Shown one piece after another: positions 1 through 9,579 of a stretch of 64,000 nt of DNA. Each line of letters begins with the position of its first letter. Position 1 is the first letter of the stretch. The translations under genes and the position numbers were made by a program. The stretch comes from Flavobacteriales bacterium (GTDB taxonomy: Bacteria; Bacteroidota; Bacteroidia; Flavobacteriales_F; PHOS-HE28). Location: the NCBI GenBank assembly GCA_016703105.1, contig JADJCS010000010.1, positions 1 to 64,000 on the forward strand. Reading direction: 5' to 3'. Below the pieces are notes generated by a model that was not told the DNA's origin, did not search any database, and worked only from the letters and a program-made list of their open reading frames with translations.

Positions 1-9
1 CCTTGCGCC

Positions 10-1779
10 CTACGAGCGCATGAAACGCACCGTGGAAGTCCCTGATGCACCCCGGAAGTTGATGAGGTAACTACCTAGCGGGTAGTGCTGCACATCCAAC
101 CGCAAGAAGCCCGAGACGTCATTGCGCATCATCACCACGCGGCCCGTGAGGTCGGTGATCGTGATCTCGCCCAAGCCCAAGGAAGGATCCAAGTTGAGGT
201 CCAAAAAGGTCGAGGCTGGGTTGGGTAGGACCTGCATCAGGCCGTTCGGGACCGTGCCATCCAATATACCCGCGTCCTGTGGCAGCACACGGAAATGGCC
301 CATCATGCCATCATCCTCATGGGGCAACATGTGGCAGTGGTACATGTACGGCATGTCGTAGCTGGAGTAGTCCTCGAAGCGGGTGATGAAGCGCACCGTG
401 CCGATTCCGGCGGGGCTCCAGCACCACATCCTTGCTGACCCCAGATGTTGGGCGGTGGCGTGGCACCGTTGATATCCAGGATGTGAACTGCACGTCATGG
501 ATGTGGGGGGGATGGGCGACGGGTGACTGATTGGTGAGTTCCCAAACCTCGATGTTGTCCAGCGGCACATCGAAGTTGATGTTCACTCGTATCGAACGAG
601 GCACCAGTGATCAGAACGGACCTTGATTATGGCGGTCGGACCCACGTTCACCGGCGTGAAGGTAAACGTGCGCGTCGTGTTGGCGCTGGCCTCGGCCCAT
701 GGGGTGAGTACGGCCAGTGTGCCCGGTGTGCTGGTGATGGGGTTCGGCGGGGGGGCCCACGTTGATCCGAAGCAGGCTGAAATCATTTCCGTTGGAGGCG
801 GGTTCGGGGGTGTAGTTCGGGGATGGTCTGCCCGGCTCCCATTCCGGGTTGCGCCGCACCGTAGATGGCGCTCGGCAGTTCGGATGCGAAGCTCACCAAC
901 TCGATGCTCTGGCCTTGCAGCGCCGACAGGTCCACGAGCACCTCCGCGCGCTCACCCGGCGCCAGCCGCAGTCGTGTGAGTTGCACAGGCGCGGCGAGCA
1001 GGCCACCGTCCGTTCCGATCTGGTGGAACGCATGGTTCCCTGTGAGGCCCAGGTTCAACACCCGTTCGGATGCACCGTTCAGCAAGCGCAGCCGCACCAC
1101 CTGGCCGGGCACGTCCACGTATGGGTCCAACGTGCCGTTCACCAGCACATGCGTATCCAGTGCATCGCCCACCACCACTTGGTTGTTCGCGTCGAACTGT
1201 TTGGTCTGAAGCACCAGTGGAATGTCGTCCACGCCGTAGGTGCGCGGCAGCGCGAGGGCTGATTCGAGCGGATCGCGTACGATGATGAGGCCCGCGATGC
1301 CCTTCACCACCTGCTCGTTGGTGTGCATATGCAGGTGCGGGTGGTACCAGTGCGTGGATGCACGCTCCAATACGGCGAAGGAGGGACTCCATGTATCGCC
1401 TGCGGCAATGGGTGTGTGCGGACCTCCATCCGCCTCCGGAGGGACGTGCATGCCGTGCCAGTGGATGGTGCTCGGCTCGCCCAACTGGTTGTTCACGTTC
1501 ATTGTCACCGTCTGGCCTTGCTGCAGGATGATGGTCGGGCCCAGTAGCGTGCCGTTCACACCCATGGTCTGCGTAAGCGGGCCCGGCAGGAAGGGCATGG
1601 TGCCCGTTCCCAGTTAAGGTCGATCGCTCCTCCGCTTACCGTATCGGGTAGAACAACTGGTTCTGTGCGGCCACTTCACCCGTGTGAACGGAAAGGATGC
1701 TCAACGCAAGGAGTATGGCCTTGGAGGAAATCTGTCGGGGTTGGTAGTTGGTGCGTTCCTGCATGATAAGGGTGTTCAT
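10..1779 (-). pseudogene. Multicopper oxidase with T9SS sorting domain, broken by several frameshifts
   Basis: CotA/laccase-type multicopper oxidase that would oxidise metals or phenolics outside the cell. It must be assembled from several minus-strand frames. A signal peptide starts at 1779 (MNTLIMQERT). Cupredoxin domains 1-2 lie at about 1650-800 with copper motifs HWHGMH and HPHLHMH. The last cupredoxin has HIHD near 490 and HCHMLPHEDDGMMG near 290-340. A T9SS type A tail (VLPNPAS to FMRS) ends at 10. Frame changes fall near 1645, 790, 750, 600 and 410-490; seven-G runs at 749-755 and 505-511 are obvious indel sites. All copper motifs survive, so sequencing error is as likely as a real pseudogene. 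A Crp/Fnr-type site lies just upstream. Confidence 0.8.
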
Positions 1780-1824
1780 CGATGATCGGCGCGGCAAGGA
1801 TATCGGGAACCGGCCGGGTACCGG

Positions 1825-1838
1825 GTGACATACATCAC
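1825..1838. promoter_or_regulatory. Crp/Fnr-type palindrome upstream of multicopper oxidase
   Basis: GTGACATACATCAC, a TGAC-N4-ATCA variant of the TGAC-N4-GTCA palindrome seen at several promoters here. On the minus strand a -7 box TATCCTTG (1802-1795) begins exactly 29.5 bp from the palindrome centre, the same distance as at the two other best promoters. The start codon at 1779 follows about 11 bases after the inferred transcription start. Role as an activator site is inferred. Confidence 0.6.
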
Positions 1839-1896
1839 ACGGGCCATTATGGTCGTGCTGCGTTCCGCAGCGAAGGTGTGGTGGACGATCGAGGAC

Positions 1897-2211
1897 CTAC
1901 TTCAACAGCATGAACTTCATATCGCTCACCGCTTTGATGTGGTGATCGATGGCCATGGGAAGGATGATGTATCCACCGGCGGCCACCCGGTTCACCGCAT
2001 CCTTGATCGTTACTGTGGCTTCCCCTTCCAGTACCGTGAAGAGCGCTTCCACAGGAGAGGAATGCGGTGGCACATCTTGGCCTGCCTTCAACGCGAACAC
2101 GATGGCCTTGGCGCTCCCGTTGTTCAGCACCATGGTGCTCTGGAGCTTGGCCGCATCGTAGGCGGTGGCATCAGCGAGGCGGGCCGCTGGTTTCGGGGTG
2201 CTACTGTTCAT
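1897..2211 (-). CDS. Small cupin-domain protein
   Basis: 104-residue single-domain cupin. The core shows the two cupin motifs in degenerate form: GQDVPPHSSPVEALFTVLEGEATV and, further on, AGGYIILPMAIDHHIKAV (about residues 44-95). There is no signal peptide, so it is cytoplasmic. It resembles small cupins that bind a metal or ligand in stress and redox contexts; substrate unknown. It lies between the RND pump gene and the multicopper oxidase on the same strand, 24 bases after the repaired RND stop, so it may be the last gene of the efflux operon. Confidence 0.75.
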   Translation of the reverse strand: MNSSTPKPAARLADATAYDAAKLQSTMVLNNGSAKAIVFALKAGQDVPPHSSPVEALFTVLEGEATVTIKDAVNRVAAGGYIILPMAIDHHIKAVSDMKFMLLK

Positions 2212-2235
2212 GGTGATCAGGAAGGGTGGGTGAGT

Positions 2236-5014
2236 TCAAGAAGGTTTATCGGTATGGTCACGTAATTCGAGGATCAACTGCCCACAGGTATACGCTTGCT
2301 TTTCCAGCCCATACCTCTCCTTGAGCGCATCCACGGCGTAGTACACCACGGGCACCAGGAACACGGTGAGCAGCATGGAACTGGTGAGGCCGCCGATGAT
2401 GACCCAGGCCAGGCCGTTCTTCCACTCGCTGGCTGTACCGGGCGAGTGCGATGGGCAGCATGCCGAAGACCATCGCCACGGTGGTCATCAGGATCGGTCG
2501 CAGACGTGTTCGGGCCACCACTTCATCGGCCACGGTACCTGAGCCGCGGCCCAACGCATCGGCGGTGAGGGTCACCGCGTTCTGGCGGTCCATGCGCTCC
2601 ACCAACGTGGGCGGATCGTGCCGCTCCACGCGGGCGAACTGGGCGAGCCGCACAGGAAGTCCGGCCGGGTTGATGAAGAGCAGCTGTTCCACATCGCGTG
2701 CTTCGCGCCGATCGAAGTCGTCCAAGCGGATGCGCACGGTGTGTTCGGTGCCTGTTTCGTAGAGCAGCGCATCGTCGTTCCCTGCGAAGGCATTGCGCAG
2801 CGTGGCACCCACCACCAAAGTGTTCAATCCGAGGCGTGCCATTTCATCGCGGTCCAGGAACACTTGCAGTTCGGGACTTCCGGTCTCGATGCTCAAGCGC
2901 ACGTTGTTGGCACCGGGAATGCCGATGAGGGTGTCCTTCAATTCGCGTGCGGTGCGCATCACGACCGCATGGTCCGCACCGCTGAGGGTGATCTCCACGG
3001 GTGCGGTGCGCGGGATGAGGCCTATCGCGGCCATGGTGATATCGACGGACGGAAAGCTGTCCTGCAACACGCGGCGGATGCGCATCATGTACGCGTCGGA
3101 ACTCGTTGCCGCGTTCGGCGCGCGGCACCAGTTGCACGGTGAGTTCGGTGCGGTGCTCGGCCCCACGCCCATGCTGCCGATGCCGCTGCTGGCGCCGCCC
3201 ACGTTGCTGAACACGGAGGCTACTTCAGGTTGTGCGAGCAGGAGGGTCTCCACTTTCCGCGAGCGCATATTGTTGGTGTGCAGCGCGGTGCTCTTGTCGT
3301 ATTCCAGGCCAAGGCGGAATTTGCCCTGATCACCAGTGGCGATGAGCTCCTTCCCCATGATGCCCTGCTTCATCACAGCACCCGTGCCCACGAAAAGCAG
3401 TAGCACGATACCGAGGAAGGCCAGCTTGTGTGCCAGCACCCAAGCCAGTTTGCGGGCATACCAGTTGTTGAGCGCATCGAGGCCGTGCTCGAAGCGGATG
3501 AGCACCCGGTTGTACACGTTGGTCGGTTCCAGTTCCTCCTTCCGGCCCATACGCGATGCGAGCCACGGCGTGAGGGTGAAGCTGACGAAGAGGCTCATGA
3601 GCGTGGACACCACCACCACCACGCTGAACTGCTTCAGCAGGTCGGCCACGAAGACCTGTACGAAGAGGATGGGCAGGAACACCACCACATCCACCAGCGT
3701 TATGGACAAGGCGGAGAAACCGATCTCCGCACGGCCCTTGATCGCGGCGCTCTTTCTATCCTCGCCCTTGTCCAGGTACCGCTGGATGTTCTCCAGCACC
3801 ACGATGGAATCGTCGACGAGGATGCCGATGATGAGCGACATGGCCAACAGCGTCATCAGGTTCAGCGTGTAGCCGAAAAGTCCCATGGCCACGAATGCGC
3901 TGATCAGCGAAGCCGGAATGGCCACCAGGATGATGAGCGAGTTGCGCAGGCTGTGCAGGAAGAGCAGCATGATGAGCGATACCAGCAGCACGGCCAGGCC
4001 GAGGTCCACGAGCACGCCGTTCACCGCTTCGATGGTGATATCGGTGCTATCGTCGGCGATGATGAACCGCGTGGCCGATGCGTGTTCCTCCTGTTCAATG
4101 CTGGCGAGTTCCGCCCGGATACCGGCGCTGACCTCCACCGCGTTCGCATCGCCTTGTTTCTTGATCAACAGGCCGATGCCTTCTTCCCCATTGTACCGGC
4201 TCACCGAAGTGGCATCGGCGATGCCATCCACTACGGTGGCCACATCCTTCACGCGCACCACGGACCCCGGCGACGGAATGGCCACCACCACATTCTCGAT
4301 CTCCCCAACGGTGGTGAGCTTGCCCGCGAGCTTCACGGTGAGCTGGTCAGACTCCGTACGCACGCTGCCCGCAGGCACCTCACGACCGGCGCGTACGATG
4401 GCGTCGGATACGTGTGCGAGCGGGATCCGGTACAACAGCAGTTTCGCCTGGTCCACCTTCACCTGCACTTCGCGCTGTTCGCCACCGAGCAAAGTGATCT
4501 CCGACACGCCCTTCAATTGTTGCAGACGCGGCAGCAGTTCATCCTGCATACGTTGGTAGAACCGTGGTGCGGGCTCATCGCTCAAGGCGCTCACGCTCAT
4601 GATGGGCAGGTCGTTCGGCGAGACTTTCGTCATCACCGGCGGCTGCAGACCGTCGGGCAGATCCTGGCGGATGTTGTCGATACGGCGTTGCGCATCCTGC
4701 ATGGCCAGATCGAGATTCGCGCCGTACTTGAAGTTGACGATGACGATGGACGCGTTGGCCAGTGACCGGCTGCTGATGAAGTCCACATGCTCCAGTGCAC
4801 TGAGCGCATCCTCCACAGGCCGCGTAACGGCGTTGGCCACTTCATCGGGTGCGGCACCGGGGTACATGGTGCGGATGGTGATCACCGGCTGGTTGAAGTC
4901 CGGCATGAGTTCCACACCCAAGTTGCGGTAGGCCACCACGCCGCCCAGCAGCAACACACCGAAGATGACGATGATGAGCGACGGCCGCTTGATGGCGATC
5001 TCGGTGATGGTCAT
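2236..5014 (-). pseudogene. RND efflux pump (HAE1/AcrB-like) with internal deletion and frameshifts
   Basis: Inner-membrane RND pump subunit that exports hydrophobic compounds by proton antiport with the adjacent membrane fusion and TolC proteins. The N-half is normal, starting MTITEIAIKRPSLIIVIFG, with the proton-relay motif LVDDSIVVLENIQRYL in TM4. Three defects are visible. Residues for roughly TM8-TM10 are missing in frame: GSGTVADEVV joins directly to RTRLRPILMTT near 2515, leaving 918 residues where about 1030 are usual. A one-base frameshift near 2440 replaces the tail; the other frame restores TASEWKNGLAWVIIGG and ends at 2236. Two compensating shifts scramble about 20 residues near 3110-3180. 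As written the pump cannot work; assembly error is possible. Confidence 0.8.
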
Positions 5015-5046
5015 GGTCTGTTGCTGTTCGAACTCATGATCAAGGA

Positions 5047-6090
5047 TCAGCGGTACCGCACCGGCATGCCATCGGCAAGGCTGATGAAGCCACTGGTCAC
5101 CACGATGTCACCGGGTTTCAAGCCTTCGGCCACGGCCACCAGGCCACCGCTCGTGGCGGTCGTTACGATCGTGCGCCGCTTGGCGATGCCGTCCTGCACC
5201 ACATAGACCTCCGGTTGGAGCGTGGAACCGATCAGCGCATTGGCCGGGATCACCGCTCCGGGCACTTCCCCTTTGCGAGGCGCCTGCACCGAAGCCGACA
5301 TGCCCGGTCTGATCGCATCATTGACTGAGGAAGCAAGGGCGATGCGCACCGCGAAGTTGTGCGCGCCATCACCGCGATCGCCCACGCTGGATACCTTACC
5401 GACCAAGCTCCGTGTGCCACCAGCTGTGACCGTGAGCGCATCGCCGATCCGGAAGCGACCGCGATCCGATGCGGGTACCAGCAGCACCAGGTCCATCGCA
5501 CGATGATCGGTGAGTTGCGCCACGGGCATGGACGGTGCGAGCACGGTGCCTACTTCCACAAGCAGTTGCACCACCTGCCCGCTGAACGGTGCCACAATGG
5601 TGGTGCGCCGCAATTGTTCGCTCAGGTTGTCACGCTGGATACGCGCGGCCTCCAGGGCCACGTCGGTCTTTTCCAGCTGCACGGCTTGTACCGCATCGGC
5701 CTTCGCCAGTATGGTATAGCGGGCATGGTCCTTTTCCAAGCCTCCCACTTGCACTTGCGCCGCTTCCAACTGCAGGCGCAACAGTTCACCATCGAGGCGT
5801 GCGATCACCGCGCCGCGTTCCACCCATTCCCCTTCTTTCACTTCCAAAGCCACCACGCGACCCGGTACTTCGGCCATCACGCGGCCATCGTGCGTGGCTT
5901 CCACCGTGCCACTGTACCGGGTGCCTTCCCCAAGCAGCGCCTGCCGCACGGTGTCAACACCCACATGCACGGGTGCGCTCTTGTCGTGGCGGTACACGCG
6001 CTCCTGCACAATGCGCTTGTTGGATGCGAGCTTCCATACCGTGAGCACGACCAAGGCGCCCAGCGCGATCCAGATCATCCAGCGTTTCAT
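5047..6090 (-). CDS. Efflux RND periplasmic adaptor (HlyD/AcrA family)
   Basis: Membrane fusion protein of 347 residues that links the RND pump to the TolC-like channel across the periplasm. It has an N-terminal membrane anchor (WMIWIALGALVVLTVW, residues 4-19), a lipoyl/barrel-sandwich half around VMAEVPGRVVALEVKEGEWVERG, a short alpha hairpin, the second lipoyl half (TTIVAPFSGQVVQLLVEVG), a beta-barrel and a membrane-proximal domain ending at GMPVRYR. Its start overlaps the tolC-like stop by four bases (6087-6090), which indicates translational coupling. The RND gene follows after 32 bases. Confidence 0.92.
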   Translation of the reverse strand: MKRWMIWIALGALVVLTVWKLASNKRIVQERVYRHDKSAPVHVGVDTVRQALLGEGTRYSGTVEATHDGRVMAEVPGRVVALEVKEGEWVERGAVIARLDGELLRLQLEAAQVQVGGLEKDHARYTILAKADAVQAVQLEKTDVALEAARIQRDNLSEQLRRTTIVAPFSGQVVQLLVEVGTVLAPSMPVAQLTDHRAMDLVLLVPASDRGRFRIGDALTVTAGGTRSLVGKVSSVGDRGDGAHNFAVRIALASSVNDAIRPGMSASVQAPRKGEVPGAVIPANALIGSTLQPEVYVVQDGIAKRRTIVTTATSGGLVAVAEGLKPGDIVVTSGFISLADGMPVRYR

Positions 6091-7427
6091 GGGCGTTGTG
6101 TTGGCAGCAGTGTTCCGTTGATGCGCGCCAGTTCCAGCTGGGCTTTGCGCAGGTCCACCAAGGCGTTGATGTAGTTCTGTTGTGCGTCCCAGAATGCCTG
6201 GTCGGCAAGTACGATGTCGCTGAGGGAGGCCACACCTTGCCCGTGTTGGAGCAGTGTGCTGCGGCGAATGCGGTCGGCCAGTTCCAGCTGCGCTTCGCTG
6301 TCCGCGAGGGTACGGCGGGCCAGGGCTTCATCGCGCAGGGCGGCGCGGTGTTCCAACGCGTCGCGTTCAAGTGCGACATCGCGTTGCAGCGTGGCGTGCT
6401 CCAGCTCCAGTTCCTTGCCTTTGATCCGTTTCCCCAGCACTGTTCCTTGGAAGATGGGCACCTGCAACTGCACACCGAAGTAGCCGATGGGATAGTAGTC
6501 GTACCGGTCCTCCGCACCGATGGGGCCGAAGCCGGTAGTGCCATACAAACCAGTGGCGTTCAAACTGGGAATGCGTGAGCGTTTCACCAATTGTAGTTCG
6601 GCCGTCTTCAAGCGCATGGCCTGTTCAGCTGTGCGCACACCGGTGCCCAAACGCGCTGTTGGTGCCGTTGTGTACAATACGGCCTCGGGTGCGGTGACCT
6701 CCAGCGGGGCATCCACGGGAACTCCGATCAGCATGCGCAAGGCGTCCATGGCTTGCGCGTATTGCGAACGCGCACGTTCACGCTGGGTAAGGAGTTGGGC
6801 GTGTTGCAAGCGCAGCCTGTCCACGTCGCTTGCACGTGCGAGCGCCTGATCATGCAGCAGCTCAGTATTGCGTACCAGGTCTTCGGCATTCACCACATTG
6901 CTGTCCAGGAACGCCAACCGCGCGTTCATGATCTGCAGGTTGTAGTACACGTTGCTCACCTCCAGCACTACCGCTTCCCGTGTCCGTTCACCTTGTAGTC
7001 CGACGATCCGATCGCCCTCCCTGGCCATCTGGATGCCACCCCACACCTGCGGATCGTACAGGGGCATCTGCGCTTGCAGGTTCGCGTTGATGTTCTGCGT
7101 GGTACCGAATTGGACGGCGCGGTAAGCGCCTTCGGGTCCGCCGAAGAAGCTGGAGGGCATTAGTTGGTAGGGCAGGTCGGTGTAGTGCCTGAACTCGGCC
7201 GCACCGCGCACTTTGGGGATCAGCCCGGCCTTTGCTTCCCCGATCCGCAGTGTGGACATTTCTTCGTCCAATGCCGCCATGCGCACGCGCCGATCGTTCG
7301 CCAGTGCGGAATCCACGCACTGTTCAAGGGTCATGATCTGGGCGGATCCCTGCGCGGCCAGTAGGGTGACCAACAAGGACACCATGATGATCCGCAAGGC
7401 TGTGGAAGCGCGCCGCATGGTGATCAC
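6087..7427 (-). CDS. TolC-family outer membrane efflux channel
   Basis: 446-residue outer membrane factor of the tripartite pump. A signal peptide ends near AAQGSAQ (residue 29), followed by MTLEQCVDSALANDRRVRMAALD, the typical start of an OEP domain, and two long helical repeats (for example VVLEVSNVYYNLQIMNARLAFLD and SDIVLADQAFWDAQQNYINALVDL). An in-frame ATG nine bases downstream (MRRAST) is an alternative start. It follows the exported lipoprotein gene by three bases and overlaps the adaptor gene, so it sits in the middle of the TetR-headed operon. Confidence 0.92.
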   Translation of the reverse strand: MITMRRASTALRIIMVSLLVTLLAAQGSAQIMTLEQCVDSALANDRRVRMAALDEEMSTLRIGEAKAGLIPKVRGAAEFRHYTDLPYQLMPSSFFGGPEGAYRAVQFGTTQNINANLQAQMPLYDPQVWGGIQMAREGDRIVGLQGERTREAVVLEVSNVYYNLQIMNARLAFLDSNVVNAEDLVRNTELLHDQALARASDVDRLRLQHAQLLTQRERARSQYAQAMDALRMLIGVPVDAPLEVTAPEAVLYTTAPTARLGTGVRTAEQAMRLKTAELQLVKRSRIPSLNATGLYGTTGFGPIGAEDRYDYYPIGYFGVQLQVPIFQGTVLGKRIKGKELELEHATLQRDVALERDALEHRAALRDEALARRTLADSEAQLELADRIRRSTLLQHGQGVASLSDIVLADQAFWDAQQNYINALVDLRKAQLELARINGTLLPTQRP

Positions 7428-7430
7428 GGG

Positions 7431-7892
7431 CTACTGGAAGTAGGTGGTGTACGTTGCGAGGTGCGTGGTCATGGCCTCACGGTCGCGGGCTGCTTGCCCG
7501 TCGAATTCACGCAGCGCGTGGTGGATCGGGATCAGGAAGTTGTGCAGCTGGTTGTGCGCTTCGCCCTCCATGGTACACCGTTCGAAGATCAAGCCGAACT
7601 CTTCTTCCAGCGCGGCCTTCAGCGTATCCGCGTTCCCGCTCGCGGGATCGAACGCCTGAAGGATCGCCGACATATTGGCGATGCCAGCTGTGGTCTCCGG
7701 GTTGGCGATCCAGCGGTTGCCCAAACTGTCCAGGCGCACGGCGGGAACATCGCTTTCTCGAGCGTCGGTGGCCTGCGCGGCGGCGGATCCTTCATCCGTA
7801 TAGTCGCTATGTGCTGGTGCATTCGTGCCACAGCCCAAGGCAAGGAGCGTAGATCCGACAAGGGCTGTTGCAAGTAGTCCGGTGGTCTTCAT
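7431..7892 (-). CDS. Putative lipoprotein in the efflux operon
   Basis: 153-residue predicted lipoprotein of unknown function. The start at 7892 is chosen because it gives a clean signal peptide with lipobox LLALGC followed by GTNAPAHSD; the longer upstream open frame is low-complexity and Arg-rich. The mature part is mostly helical (NMSAILQAFDPASGNADTLKAALEEEFGLIFERC), with Cys and several His (NQLHNFLIPIHHALREF), which could form a helical-bundle or metal-binding surface. It overlaps the small membrane gene upstream by four bases and precedes tolC by three, so it belongs to the efflux operon. Confidence 0.75.
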   Translation of the reverse strand: MKTTGLLATALVGSTLLALGCGTNAPAHSDYTDEGSAAAQATDARESDVPAVRLDSLGNRWIANPETTAGIANMSAILQAFDPASGNADTLKAALEEEFGLIFERCTMEGEAHNQLHNFLIPIHHALREFDGQAARDREAMTTHLATYTTYFQ

Positions 7893-8083
7893 CGTGTATG
7901 TTGTTGGTTCAGTGTGTGTGCGGTGTTGCCCAGTCGAGCGGCACCGAAGTAGAAGGCCCCGGTGAGGAGCGTTCGGAAAGCCAGTGCGCCGATGGTCTTC
8001 TGTTCGTATGGCCCGCCGCTGTATACATGCCAGGCGAAAACGATGGCGGCACCGACGAGCACCACCACGGCCGCGAACAGCAC
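7889..8083 (-). CDS. Small membrane protein, start uncertain
   Basis: 64 residues from a GTG start (LFAAVVVLVGAAIVFAWHVYSGG, then a second hydrophobic stretch IGALAFRTLLTGAFYFGAARLG), giving two membrane helices. An ATG at 8102, which overlaps the upstream stop as ATGA, would give MTLA and then run out of frame; one base removed between 8090 and 8100 would join it to this gene. The true start is therefore probably 8102 with a one-base error. Function unknown; probably an accessory membrane protein of the efflux operon. Confidence 0.55.
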   Translation of the reverse strand: MLFAAVVVLVGAAIVFAWHVYSGGPYEQKTIGALAFRTLLTGAFYFGAARLGNTAHTLNQQHTR

Positions 8084-8098
8084 CTTGGCAGGCCAGCG

Positions 8099-8305
8099 TC
8101 ATTGCGCGATCACGCCCCCGGCGGCCAGCACATAAAGGACACTGGCGATGAAGTTGGCCCACACCACCACGAGCACGTAGTTCCCTTCACGCGCCCGAAC
8201 GCCGAACAGGTCGAAGATCACGGATGTGCTGAGGAACAGCGTGAGCGCGCCGAAGAGCAGCAGCACGGTGGCGAGCACGTAGCGTAGGATCGGTCCTTTC
8301 ATCAT
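8099..8305 (-). CDS. Small two-helix membrane protein
   Basis: 68-residue protein, MMKGPILRYVLATVLLLFG, with two hydrophobic segments (residues 8-29 and 43-66) separated by VIFDLFGVRAREGNY. No recognisable domain. It lies seven bases after tetR and is followed by another small membrane gene, so it is co-transcribed with the efflux operon. Function unknown. Confidence 0.6.
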   Translation of the reverse strand: MMKGPILRYVLATVLLLFGALTLFLSTSVIFDLFGVRAREGNYVLVVVWANFIASVLYVLAAGGVIAQ

Positions 8306-8312
8306 CTTGCCT

Positions 8313-8897
8313 TTATCTGGTTCGGATAAGCTCCACCACCACTTTCACCAGCGCGCGGCCCTTCTTCGTCAGATCGAACGTGCGGCCGCTCATGCGCCAG
8401 CGGAGCATGTGCAGCCGGAAAGTGCCCATCGCGATCATGGTGAGCATTTCGGCGGGGAAGGCATCGGTGAAAACGCCTTTCACCTGACCTTCCTTGATGG
8501 TGGCGAGCAGATGGCGCCGCTTCACGTCCATGAGGTCGGTAATGCCCTTGTCCAGCGCGGGAGTCTGGTCCAGTACGCCGCTGGCGAAAATGGCCATGAG
8601 GAAATGGGGATACTGCGTGAAGAACCGGAAGTGGCTGTCGAACATGGCTACTACCCGCTCCGATGGATCGCTCACGCGGGCTGTCACTTCGGTGAGGCGT
8701 TCCTCCATGGAAGCAGCGAGGTAGTGGAGCATGGTGAGCAGGATCTCCTCCTTGCTCTTGAAGTGCCGGTACAAGGCAGGCTCGCTGAAACCCATGCGCT
8801 CGGCGAGCCGCTTAGTGGTGAGCGCAGCGTAGCCGCTCTCGGTCATGAGCTGACCTGCGGCCTCCATGATCTCCAGTTGGCGGGGCTTAATGTCCAT
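8313..8897 (-). CDS. TetR-family transcriptional regulator
   Basis: 194 residues. The N-terminal TetR helix-turn-helix is clear: RQLEIMEAAGQLMTESGYAALTTKRLAERMGFSEPALYRHFKSKEEIL. The C-terminal half is a ligand-binding helical domain. The start at 8897 (MDIKPRQLE) is preferred over an upstream in-frame one because the TetR domain begins right after it. The gene overlaps the preceding membrane gene by 11 bases and heads the pump genes. A near-perfect palindrome at 9333-9348 upstream of the operon is the likely operator, implying ligand-relieved autorepression. Confidence 0.9.
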   Translation of the reverse strand: MDIKPRQLEIMEAAGQLMTESGYAALTTKRLAERMGFSEPALYRHFKSKEEILLTMLHYLAASMEERLTEVTARVSDPSERVVAMFDSHFRFFTQYPHFLMAIFASGVLDQTPALDKGITDLMDVKRRHLLATIKEGQVKGVFTDAFPAEMLTMIAMGTFRLHMLRWRMSGRTFDLTKKGRALVKVVVELIRTR

Positions 8898-9300
8898 TGA
8901 CCTGCTTGAGTTTGAAGAACGACACACCCAACCAGATCACCGAAGAAGTCATGGCGATCGCACCGACCAGCACAAGCACGGGGGGCGCACCGAAGTACAC
9001 TTCCGCCAAGATGCCGACAGGCATCAACAAGCCTGTGAGCGCAAGCCACGAGATGGCGGCAGTACGCGCGAGGCGTTCCCGGAAGTGCAACAAGAGGTAG
9101 CCGATGATCACGTTGAGCACAGCGAACAAATTGCCATGCACGTGCGCGAGACGCGCCTCGAAATGCTTGCCGCTGGAATAGCTGTCCACCCACGCCTGCT
9201 TGTCCGGTGCGAAGTCGCGCAGGTAGATCAGGAGGAAGCCGTAGAGCATGAAGCCCCCCATGACGAGGAAGCCGATCGCGATGTTGTTCTTGCCGTGCAT
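8887..9300 (-). CDS. Membrane protein at the head of the efflux operon
   Basis: 137 residues with four predicted helices: IAIGFLVMGGFMLYGFLLIYL, FAVLNVIIGYLLLHF, a helix around ISWLALTGLLMPVGILAEVYFG, and LVLVGAIAMTSSVIWLGVSFF. His residues (KHFEARLAHVHGN) precede helix 2. I do not recognise a named family. It is the first gene after the TetR-type operator and overlaps tetR by 11 bases, so it is co-expressed with the pump. Confidence 0.7.
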   Translation of the reverse strand: MHGKNNIAIGFLVMGGFMLYGFLLIYLRDFAPDKQAWVDSYSSGKHFEARLAHVHGNLFAVLNVIIGYLLLHFRERLARTAAISWLALTGLLMPVGILAEVYFGAPPVLVLVGAIAMTSSVIWLGVSFFKLKQVNGH

Positions 9301-9332
9301 GGTGCCGTGTTCAGGTCAACGGTACAAAGAAC

Positions 9333-9348
9333 GTTAGTGTACGCTAAC
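9333..9348. promoter_or_regulatory. Likely TetR operator of the efflux operon
   Basis: GTTAGTGTACGCTAAC is a 16-bp inverted repeat with one mismatched pair, centred 40 bases upstream of the first gene of the minus-strand operon that carries tetR. Short palindromes of this kind at a TetR gene's own promoter are the usual operator type; the assignment is by position and symmetry. Confidence 0.6.
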
Positions 9349-9353
9349 ATGAA

Positions 9354-9369
9354 GGTGATGAAAGTCACC
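9354..9369. promoter_or_regulatory. Weak Crp/Fnr-type palindrome upstream of efflux operon
   Basis: GGTGATGAAAGTCACC contains TGAT-N4-GTCA. The minus-strand sequence 29.5 bp from its centre (9332-9325) reads GTTCTTTG, which keeps the TTTG of the -7 box but not the TA. It flanks the TetR operator, so efflux may be tied to the same regulon; weak evidence. Confidence 0.35.
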
Positions 9370-9579
9370 GGATGCGATGGTCAGCGTTAGCGCAGCGGGT
9401 GGTACGGTTCCAGGTGGCACCGTTGTCGAAGCAGGCGCGCACGTGCACGTTGAAGGTGCGTCCGCCTTCAACGGCATGGCGCCCATGGTGAGGAGGGAAG
9501 CCCGAAAGGCGTGACTCTTTCCGGTGGATTGATCGGGCGAGCACGCAAGGTGAAAAGGAGAACGGTACGATCCGTTGTT

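Noticed and set aside
3428..4765. Long plus-strand open frame opposite the RND gene
   Set aside because: Its translation is His/Glu/Arg-rich low complexity, the usual antisense image of a GC-rich gene; the minus strand encodes a clear RND protein.
9365..9579. Minus-strand stretch reading RTFNVHVRACFDNGATWN
   Set aside because: It looks slightly protein-like but has no start, no family and no continuation; not reported as a gene.
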